Positions 1 to 6,909 of a DNA stretch of 13,190 nt are shown in pieces. Origin of the DNA: Amoebophrya sp. AT5.2. Taxonomy: Eukaryota; Sar; Dinophyceae; Syndiniales; Amoebophryaceae. The number at the start of each line of letters is the position of its first letter. Position 1 is the first letter of the stretch. The translations under genes and the position numbers were made by a program. Below the pieces are notes generated by a model that saw nothing but the letters and a program-made list of their open reading frames with translations, made no database searches and had not been told where the DNA came from. The stretch lies in assembly GCA_005223375.1 (NCBI GenBank), contig RXOD01005621.1:1-13190 (forward strand), given 5' to 3'.

Positions 1-194
1 GTAGTCGAAGTTGTGGTGGTGCTGGTGCTCGTAGAAGTTGACGTTGTGGTGCTCGTTGTGGTCGTTGTGCCTGTGGACGTGCTGGTGCTGGTTGACGTGG
101 TGGTGCTAGTGGTAGAGGTTGTCGAAGTGCTCGTGCTCGTCAACGTCGTTGACGTTGTGCTAGTGGTGCTACTGGTCGTGGTGGTCGTGGTCAT
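1..194 (-). repeat. Ser/Thr-rich mucin-like tract, truncated by window edge
   Basis: Read on the minus strand from 194, nearly every codon is ACN, AGC/AGT or TCN, giving runs such as TTTTTTSSTTSTTSTT with one Leu and one Gly. Such tracts are usual O-glycosylation sites and stiff spacers in secreted proteins. The plus strand reads as a Val/Leu repeat, which is only the antisense of this tract. Confidence 0.85.
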
Positions 195-3100
195 TGGCAG
201 GGCCGCGATCTTGATGACGTTATTCAGGCCCGAGCAGCCTCCCGGGCAGTCGCGTCCCCCGCACTGCCAGCCGCACAGCTCCATTTTGATTCTCGTGACC
301 CGTTTGCCGCTCTGCGCCTGGTCCGGGATCAGGTCCCCCAGCGGGTCGCCCCAGCCGGCCCCCCCGTTGCTCAGGGAATTCCGCAGCTGCTGCGGGTTGT
401 TCGGGTCTACCCAGATCTTCACCGTGATCCACTCGCCGAAGGGCAGGCGGTAGTCGACATGCACCCTCGCGCCGTCACTCCGCTTGAACACCATCCGGCC
501 GCCCTCGTTCTGGTGGTACAGCGAGAAGCTGTAGACGGAGCCGTCCTCCGTGTGCAGCTGGAACCCGGGGTACCTGGCCTCAAACGACTCGAACATGAGT
601 CTCATCTCAAAAGACTGGAACAGCTCCCCACCCGGGACGGGGAAGTTGAGCCACCCACAGATGTCGCCCGAAGCAAGCATCGCGCTGCTGAAGTAGTCCC
701 GGTTGGCGGACAGCATTGCGACCTGGCACCGGGCATCGGACGCAGGGTCCGCTAACGCCGTCAGCAGGGGCACGGGCCGCCCGTTCAGGTAGGTGTGAAG
801 GAGAACCACCGGCGTCGTGGTTGTCGTCGTCGTCGTCGGCCATGTCTCTTCGTAGATCTCGATCCCGCAAATCGTCATGATGTAATCTGGGCCTTGACTT
901 ATGAACATCATTCCCGTGATCCACCTATCGATCACTACCTCTGTCGGAAACGCGACGGCTGCAGGGAGGAAGGCGTCGCAGGGGTTTTGGCTTGGATCCG
1001 CATTGGAGGGCTTGGCCCCGTCGGTGGTGAACCGCAGGCACGCACTGTTTAGCCGCCGTTGGCAGCAATCGCCGCGGTTCCACAGTCGAACCTTGGACAC
1101 GCGATGCCTCTGTCCGTCCTTGAACTTCGCAAACCAGTAACCCGGGTTGGCCGCAGAGCCCGGGTCTGTCGTGTGCGAGCACTCAAAATTCAGCGGCCTT
1201 TCCCAATTCCATCCATACGCCGTAGTTGGCCCCTGCTCCCCCTCGATTTCCTCTGCAGTAAAGAGCCTCGACGTTACCTGCGTGGTGGTGCTAGTTGTCG
1301 ACGTTGTGGGCTCCAGCTCTGCGCGGCAAGCTGCCCTCATCCGAAGCGAGTTGTAGTTGGGGTCTTGAACTTCGGCCCCAGGAAAATTAATAACGGCGAG
1401 CGTCTCTTTCAAAGCGCAATGGTTGGAGCTGGTCTGGTGGACGATGCCTGAGTGATGCAAAGCCATCGACGGACTAGATCAGTCAATAAATATCTTCGAT
1501 GAAGGCGGTCGCGGTACTATTTTGCTAGAAGATGTAGACTGCGAAAGAATCTATTACAGCGCCCTGCATGATTCATTGCTAGACTTGTCTTATACTTCGG
1601 CGCAAGTTCTTGTAGTAAACAGGAAGTTAGTACCCTCGCAGGAGACTTCTGACGCGCATTCCTTTTTGCACTGCTCGAGGTCGCGGGGCGTGTACTCCTT
1701 TAGGGTGGTCCCTGGGAGCTTTGTGCCCTTCTCCAGCAGACAGGGGGTCTTCGCGATGAATTTGTCACGGCACGCCGCTACCATTTGCATAGAATGGACG
1801 CCGGATTGGACCAAGAATTGTCCGACAACCCAGCCGCCCAGCAACCAGCACGTGGAGTCCCACGGGGTAAACACGTAGCCTTGTGGTTGTGTGTTTTCGT
1901 TCGGTTTGGGTCGAACGATAGCGACCTTTGCAGGACATATTATCAGCCGCGCAATAGCGGCACCATGAGAATCATGACGATAAAGCTGAATCTACGGCGT
2001 CAGGATAACGCCATTGCTATAGATACGCACCTTTGCAGTTCTCATCCGCCGCGCAGAGAGGCGGGCACTCCTCCATGGCACGGACCATATCGGACACGTT
2101 GGCTACAGCCCGCATGATGCTTCCCAGTCCGTTGCTGCTCTGGTCCAGGCCCGCGTTCTGGTCGTAGTACGTTGGGCAGATGGGCTCCCCAGAGTTCGCC
2201 AGCTCATTTCGGCAGTCCTGAGTCATCGCGACGCTGTCACGATCCGGATTGTCTTCTTCAGCTAGCCAACCGCTTTTCAGCCAGCACTGGTTAGTGGGGC
2301 TGGTGACAAAACCTGCAAAAGAAATCAGTAAAGAAAACATCCCCACGCCATCCGCTTTGTTAGTATTTGTCTTCAAAGAAATAAAACAAAATTGAAACTC
2401 AGCAGCTTAATTTCAGTTCTTCATGCTTTGATAATGCTTTTGACATTCAGTCAATGAAAGTGAAACACAATCACAAAGAAAAATATCAGGCAACTGTGGC
2501 GACGCCACAAGATAATGAAGCTAAATCACTACACTTAAGCATGGACATGAGATTGACGCGGCGAGGGGAGCGTAGTTGTTTTTCCGGCACAAAGAAAAAT
2601 ATTTATAGATCGCAATCAGTCTCTATTTCGCGGCCCCGGCCTCATGCAGGTCATACATTTACATGCGGCAAAATAGTACCGACACACGCGTTGCTGCCAT
2701 CGACAGAAGATTTGGCCGCGGCACAGAGCCTCGCGCACTCGTCGGGAGGGTGCACTCCTGCCAAACCCTCGAGCTCGGAACCACTGCGGTCCTTGTTCTG
2801 GCTTAAGTCGTTTACGCAGACTGTCAGTCCATTTCCAGCAGACGTCGTGGTGGTTGTCGTCGTCGGCCATGTCTCTTCGTAGATCTCGATCCCGCAAATC
2901 GTCATGATGTAATCTGGGCCTTGACTTATGATCATCATTCCCGAGATCCACCTATCGATCACCACCTCTGTCGGGAACGCGACGGCTGCGGGCAGGAAGG
3001 CGTCGCAGGGGTTTTGGCTTGGATCCGCATTGGAGGGCTTGGCTCCGTCGGTGGTGAAGCGCAGGCACGCGTTGTTCAGCCGAAAACCCAAGTACTCATA

Positions 3101-4793
3101 TTGTCCGGCGCGGTTCCACAGTCGGACCTTGGACACGTGGCGCAAATTTCCGTCCTTGAACTTCGCAAACCAGTAGCCGGGGTTGGCCGCAGAACCCGGG
3201 TCGGTCGTGTGCGAGCACCCAAAACTCAGCGGCCTTTCCCAGTACATGCCATATGAGGTTCCCGGACCCTGCTCTCCCTCGATCTCCTCGGTGGTGACGA
3301 GCCTCGACCGGCCCACATTGATGTGTACACTGCCGCGGTGCGGCCGAAAGCCGACTTTTGTGATGACTATTGTGGATGGAAACGTGGGCAGCGTCCACGG
3401 CTGGAGGGAGCCGTCGAGGATGGCCTGGACTTGTTCCCCCGTGCGCCTGAACTCGAGCGCCACGGTCTGCCCCACGGCCCAGGAGTTCACACCTGGTGAC
3501 GTAGAGGAGCAGGAGGGGTCTCGTATGTGGTCGGTGCAGCAGGATCGCAGAGATGAAGAAAGCACGTACTTATTAAAATAAACCAAACGGGCAGAAGGTG
3601 TTCCCGGCCCCGTCCATGAGGATGAACTAGGAAACAACAAAAGAACAAAGGCCAGGGAAAGTGGAAAAAAGAGTACCGTACTTACATTACTGGCATTGTC
3701 TTGGGAGCTCCGCAAAGCGGCCAACGCATGTGCAATGCCAGACATGGCCAAATACCACTCAACGCCGGTGGTGTCCGGCACCGCTTGCGTCCCCAAGCAG
3801 GTTTACTCTCGTCGACGTCGTCGCGTCACAGATTAGCAAGCAGGGATGTGGAGGACTCATTACTTTTGGTCTATCTCTGCGCATCAGCATGCACATTATC
3901 CTGCGCAGCTGGTGCTGAATCCGCGACGCTTTTCTGTTCATTTGCATCCGGCAGTTCTGTGGACCAGCTCCATGATCAAGTTTTTATCTCTATTTTTAAT
4001 ATTAGTACGTTAGAGCGGAAGAGCCAATACCAAAAGTTTGGAGCGCGCCCAGTACTCCGCCTTCCGTGAAGAAGGTGTTTCCGGCCCCGTCGAACCCGAG
4101 GTAGGCAACCGTTCCGGCAGAATCTACCAAATTGAAAGAGAACGCGGTTCCAGCCAGCGGCGCAGAGATCGAAAACGAGGCTCTCACGCTGGTGATTCCT
4201 GCTGGCGGACTGACTGGCGCGACGGTTGCTTCTGTTGAGGCGTAGACAGTGTTACCGGTGTCTCGGCAGGCGTAAACCAGCTTCGTCCTCTCGGCATCGG
4301 TGCTGGTGAGACCGTCGCAAGAACCCACGACCTCGAGTCTGCTCGCGTCGACCGCGACACCGTTGATTTCCCACTGGAGAAGCAAAGCCGCAGTGCACTC
4401 CGCGGTTAGCTCCCCCGAGTCGCAGCAGCTGCTTGCCGACCCGGTACCGGCCCAGTTCAAACCAGAGCTTTTCAGCGCGCAGTTGTCGCCGGAGGTTTCG
4501 CTTTTGACGAAGACGCTCCCGCTGCAATTTGGCGTTTCCGCACAGCTGAGCACGCAATCCTCGTACGAAGCCTTCCGCCCCACAACGCGCCCGTTTGTAC
4601 CGTCGAGAACCAAATTGCTTCCGCCATAGTCCGTGTTATCCCGCCTCGAGGTGCTGCATTCGGTGGGAAACGCGAGCGCGCCACCAGAGATTGATGATGG
4701 TGTCCCTAGCAGCGTGTTCCGGTTACGGTTACCAGTACCGCAGCAAAAAACCGCGGCGACGAGTAGGTTCCTGACGCGCGTTTGACACCACAT
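1..4793 (-). CDS. Secreted mosaic lectin/adhesin-like protein (PAN, fucolectin-like, Thr-linker modules), 3' end outside window
   Basis: Proposed exons, read 4793 to 1: 4793-4031, 3783-3686, 3626-3584, 3492-2680, 2312-2031, 1879-1595, 1447-<1, about 1,243 codons. The start at 4793 is the first in-frame ATG (G at -3); the frame further upstream lacks an ATG. It opens with a signal peptide (MWCQTRVRNLLVAAVFCCG). Module order: PAN-like domain (Cys from about residue 46 to 105), sandwich-like modules (about 190-300), FTP-like domain A (364-511), poly-Thr, PAN-like repeats (about 515-800), FTP-like domain B (821-965), poly-Thr, another sandwich-like module, Ser/Thr tract (from about 1181). No membrane segment follows the signal peptide in the part seen. 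PAN and FTP domains bind protein or sugar ligands, so an extracellular adhesin or lectin role is inferred. Splice sites were read by eye; the intron at 4030-3784 has the weakest acceptor and the junction at 1595 is irregular. Confidence 0.75.
837..1271 (-). repeat. FTP-like domain copy B (145 codons, canonical ligand motif)
   Basis: It carries ECSHTTDPGSAANPGYWF, then VSKVRLWNRGDCCQRRLNSA, then TICGIEIYEETWP. RGDCCQRR fits the family motif RxDx4(R/K) with the vicinal Cys pair that lines the fucose pocket in eel agglutinin. The spacing from the CSHT His to the first Arg is 32 residues, longer than I recall for the family. This is the copy expected to bind fucose-type sugars (inference). Confidence 0.7.
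1448..1879 (-). other. Exon 6 (PAN module halves) and intron 6 with an irregular 5' junction
   Basis: Exon 6 starts after CACAAG at 1880; the join reads DENCKGYVFTPWDSTCWLL, closely parallel to the exon 4/5 join. It continues through VAACRDKFIAKTPC to the PAN pattern LEQCKKECASEVSCEGTNF and RTCAE. The next exon resumes at 1447 with IVHQTSSNHCALKETL after CTCAG. A GT donor at 1595 (GAA|GTATAA) would shift the frame. Only a cut one base later, GAAG|TATAAG, keeps phase 1 and the reading frame. Either a non-canonical junction or a one-base loss is implied. Confidence 0.55.
1924..2038. repeat. 10-base direct repeat copying the exon 5 donor site into intron 5
   Basis: ACCTTTGCAG occurs at 2029-2038, spanning the exon 5/intron 5 boundary (minus strand CTGCAAAG|GT), and again at 1924-1933 inside the intron. 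The two copies lie 105 bases apart. Confidence 0.7.
2031..2312 (-). other. Exon 5: second half of one PAN module and first half of the next
   Basis: The acceptor TTTCTTTTGCAG at 2313 is canonical. The exon is 282 bases, phase 1-1, and carries NQCWLKSGWLAEED, then MTQDCRNELANSGEPICP, then EECPPLCAADENCKG. The donor is AAAG|GTGCGT at 2030. The preceding intron (2679-2313, 367 bases) and the following one (2030-1880, 151 bases) both cut a PAN module at the same point and phase. Confidence 0.65.
2472..2602. repeat. 15-base direct repeat inside intron 4
   Basis: CACAAAGAAAAATAT occurs at 2472-2486 and 2588-2602, 116 bases apart, both inside the 367-base intron 2679-2313. Between them lies a 7-base-arm palindrome, TGTGGCGACGCCACA (2495-2509). 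Confidence 0.8.
2680..3492 (-). other. Exon 4: sandwich segment, FTP-like domain A, Thr7 linker, first half of a PAN module
   Basis: This is a symmetric phase 1-1 exon of 813 bases. It begins VNSWAVGQTVALEFRR, a beta-rich stretch of unclear family. FTP-like domain A follows at 3307-2864, then seven Thr codons, then NGLTVCVNDLSQNKD and the PAN-like pattern ECARLCAAAKSS..NACVG. The donor GTCG|GTACTA at 2679 interrupts the PAN module immediately after the Cys-x-Gly, the same place as the next intron. Joining to exon 5 gives NACVGFVTSPTNQCWLKSG, a good PAN continuation that supports the junction. Confidence 0.65.
2864..3307 (-). repeat. FTP-like domain copy A (148 codons, altered ligand loop)
   Basis: This matches the fucolectin/tachylectin-4/pentraxin-1 pattern: CSHTTDPGSAANPGYWF corresponds to the family's CxHT...NPWW region, followed by VSKVRLWNR and ending TICGIEIYEETWP. 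The family's sugar-binding RxDx4(R/K) segment with its vicinal Cys pair is absent. The loop after NR reads AGQYEYLGF, nine residues. By eye, flanking residues are about 89% identical to copy B at 1271-837. It is probably a fold-conserved domain with altered or lost fucose binding (inference). Confidence 0.65.
3584..3783 (-). other. Exons 2 and 3: partial copy of the DGAGNTF sandwich module, split by a 59-base intron
   Basis: Exon 2 (3783-3686) ends AAT|GTAAGT, the most canonical donor in the gene. The intron 3685-3627 is 59 bases and ends TTTCCTAG. Exon 3 (3626-3584) encodes FILMDGAGNTFCPF, matching YLGFDGAGNTFF of exon 1, so this is a diverged second copy of the same module. A naive open frame runs through the intron, but only splicing produces the shared motif. 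Exon 3 ends TTTG|GTTTAT (phase 1). The next intron, 3583-3493 (91 bases), ends CACCAG and restores the frame of exon 4. Confidence 0.5.
4031..4793 (-). other. Exon 1: signal peptide, PAN/apple-like domain, sandwich module 1
   Basis: The exon encodes 254 codons plus one base. After the hydrophobic leader comes a Cys-rich segment with the PAN/apple pattern: YEDCVLSCAETPNCSGSVF, then DNCALKSS, followed by a CC pair. A second Cys-containing stretch follows, and then a Ser/Ala/Phe-rich segment ending in YLGFDGAGNTFFTEGG, which looks like strands of a LamG/ConA-type sandwich. The donor is taken as TTTG|GTATTG at 4030, phase 1; the open frame runs on to a stop near 4002. The partner acceptor (CAAG at 3784) lacks a pyrimidine tract, so the link to exon 2 is the least certain in the gene. 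Confidence 0.65.
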
Positions 4794-5931
4794 GGCGAAT
4801 CGGAAGGCGGGCCGTCCTCGATGTTGCGGATCCGAGGGCTGATACAAGCCTAAGCCCCAGCGAATGCTGATCAGTTCTCCGGTTTGCCATTATAAAGTTT
4901 GCCTCGACCACCACGACACCGCGAGCGACATCATCCGGCTGCGTTTAGATAACCCCGTTCCCGCATCACCACATCGCAGCTCCTTCTACTTCCCGCGGAA
5001 GCGAACCGACCTACTTTCCGCGTCTGGTACCGAGGAGAAAGAACAACAGAACAATAATCGAGCGATCAACATGCCATAGGTACAGACGGATCGCCAACAA
5101 CATCAGACACGCTCGCTGCACGCATCGCCATCACCCCTGCAGGCACCGACTGGCGGCGCAGGCGCTGGCGCAGCTGCGCCTCAAATTACTTGCTTCCTGA
5201 TCCAATCAATTCCCAAGTGGTACAACGGCGTTGGCCGTTTTCTTTTCTTTTTTCTAATTCTACCTGCTGCGTCTTAGTAGAGATGATTGCGACGGCAGTA
5301 AGGATCCTCGTGGGTCTAGCGTTATCTTCGGTTCTTCGTCCTTGAATGATCCTGAGAAGTCACTTTATGCCAACCGCGCTCTTTATTGAATTTGAATATA
5401 ATGCGACTATATATTTTGTAAACCCCCGATATATTTTTTTTTCGAGCTCCCGCTGTGAAGCAAACCCCCGACATGCACAACCCGATTTTTTGTCAAAAAA
5501 ACCAACATCTATAGCTCCAGCCACTTAATACCTGTTTCTGTTGATCATTTCAAGTGTGTTTTATTGGACGATTCGCATTCGTTTCCACCAGCATCTGCAT
5601 CAGCTTGCTACGTTATTGTTCCTGTAAGCCGTACACGAAAGCAGCTTTCGCGTAAGCTGTGCGCAAAAAAAAAAAGCCAGCTGCATCTTTGCGGGGTTGA
5701 AAATCAGCATCGAAATGTGAAGAGTCACGGCATTTACAGTCGAAAAAATTGAAAATCACCGTGAAATCATTATCATAGTTGGATTCCTGGAATCTATCAA
5801 TCATTGCCCCTCGACCTGTCAATAAATTCATTGCAGATCTATCATTCAACTTACTATTTCCTCTGTCATGCTGCGTACTTCCTTCCGTCGGTCCCAGACT
5901 ACATCGCGAAGCTTTTCACACTGTGGTCCCA
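4794..5931. other. Upstream region of the adhesin gene; no supportable gene
   Basis: This presumably holds the 5' UTR and promoter of the minus-strand gene starting at 4793, but I can name no promoter element. A perfect 14-base palindrome, GGCGCAGCTGCGCC, lies at 5167-5180. An AT-rich stretch runs from about 5380 to 5450. The short open frames here carry no recognisable motif. Confidence 0.5.
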
Positions 5932-6015
5932 TTACCGCAGGCAGCCACCCTTCTTCGCACCCTCGGTGTCGATTGCCTGCATCGTCTGCGCCTGTACAGC
6001 CTCTTTTGCCTTTTC
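5932..6015 (-). CDS. Candidate terminal exon, charged helical peptide
   Basis: After GAAGCAG at 6016 the minus strand reads EKAKEAVQAQTMQAID and continues TEGAKKGGCLR to TAA at 5934-5932, 28 codons with stop. Composition is Lys/Glu/Ala/Gln-rich, as in a coiled coil. I recognise no family. It could be the last exon of a gene whose other exons are uncertain, for example the frame at 6549-6360, or it could be chance. Confidence 0.2.
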   Translation of the reverse strand, partial: EKAKEAVQAQTMQAIDTEGAKKGGCLR

Positions 6016-6359
6016 CTGCTTCAGTTACACGGGGCTCTTCTTCAAAAGTCCACTTCGGCCGGCATAAGTCAGTCACCTTGTGTACGGCGTCCTGCTCCCT
6101 GAGTAGCCTAAAGTAGGGCCAGAAGGGGGTATACTAATGCAGGAAACTACTCTCGTCCAGCCTACTAACTTATTTCAATGACTGTCGCCGAGGTGGACGT
6201 TGGCCGGAAGTTCCAACAACGGCACAGAAGACAGCAGCGGAGGGATGGACATCCGCATGGCGTCATCGGAGCAATGACGGAGGAGCTACGAAAACGCCAT
6301 CGGGGTACGATCTGCCGCTGCTGTGATAGATTGTGTGATTCGCCATGATCCTCGAATTA

Positions 6360-6549
6360 TTAGTCATGCTCATGGTAACGGTAAGTGTATGTAAGTAGCA
6401 GCTCCTGCCACTTGGAACTGGGAGCGCCGATTGGTCGACTTTTGATTTCGGGCACGTAATCCTCGACGCCAATGAGCTCCGCGCCGTCGCCGCCAGCCGC
6501 CTCCCACTCCTGCGCCTCGTTCTTCAGGCTTTCTTTGTTTGCTTTCAAA
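6360..6549 (-). CDS. Candidate exon, acidic hydrophilic peptide
   Basis: A pyrimidine-rich stretch ending AATTGGAG (minus strand, 6550) precedes an open frame reading LKANKESLKNEAQEWEAAGG, then AELIGVEDYVPEIKSRP, to a stop at 6360. The acidic, Gly/Ala-containing composition looks like real protein. However, the plus strand at 6375-6395 has GTAAGT-like donors that would suit the opposite orientation. No family is recognised. Confidence 0.2.
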
Positions 6550-6612
6550 CTCCAATTAAAAACACAGGAAGTGACTGATAGTATATAAGGACTACAATTA
6601 CAAACAAACAGC

Positions 6613-6669
6613 GTATACATCTAATTACTGCAAGGTAAGGTAAGGTATACGTGGATCTAATTACTGCAA
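6613..6669. repeat. Short tandem duplication, period about 36
   Basis: ATCTAATTACTGCAA occurs at 6619-6633 and 6655-6669, each a short distance after a GTATAC. The interval contains three AAGGT units. No coding role is apparent. Confidence 0.8.
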
Positions 6670-6909
6670 CATCACTTCCACCTAGGCTTGTATATTGTAT
6701 TCGCCAGGACGACAGCTTGCCACCATATGCACATCCTGGCAGCAAATTCGACCCAGTAGCGGTCCGGCGTGGGGATGGGGAACCAACACCAACCGGGGTC
6801 CGCCTGCGAATAAATTATTTATATATCGATCAAAATAGGAAGCGACGGTAGGAGGCCTCTAGCCGATCTGATGGATCATTTGTTTCTGATTCTGAGGACG
6901 AGTCCTCAA

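Larger units (their letters stand above)
1..1447 (-). other. Exon 7: PAN end, Thr linkers, FTP-like domain B, sandwich-like module, start of Ser/Thr tail
   Basis: I translated this exon by hand and found no stop from 1447 to 1 (482 codons). It encodes the end of a PAN module (RMRAACRAELE), a short linker (TTSTTSTTTQ), FTP-like domain B, eight Thr codons, then a module with SFEMRLMFESFEARYPGFQL and FGEWITVKIWVDPNNP that resembles a LamG/ConA-type sandwich. A Cys-rich segment (LCGWQCGGRDCPGGCSG) precedes the Ser/Thr tract. The exon continues beyond the window. Confidence 0.75.

Noticed and set aside
13..453. Plus-strand open frame beginning with a long Val/Leu repeat
   Set aside because: It is the antisense of the Thr/Ser codons of the adhesin gene; the minus frame continues into recognisable modules.
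1513..2680. 13-base inverted repeat GGTACTATTTTGC between intron 6 and the intron 4 donor
   Set aside because: A 13-base match between strands is near chance expectation for a window of this size.
2651..3796. A single 381-codon minus frame taken as an intact gene
   Set aside because: It has no ATG start (TTG), reads through introns 3685-3627 and 3583-3493, and runs past the donor at 2679. Splicing recovers motifs shared with exon 1 and the PAN modules.
6178..6348. Plus-strand 56-codon ORF starting MTVAEVDVGRKFQQ
   Set aside because: It is short, with no motif, and other frames across it look equally protein-like.
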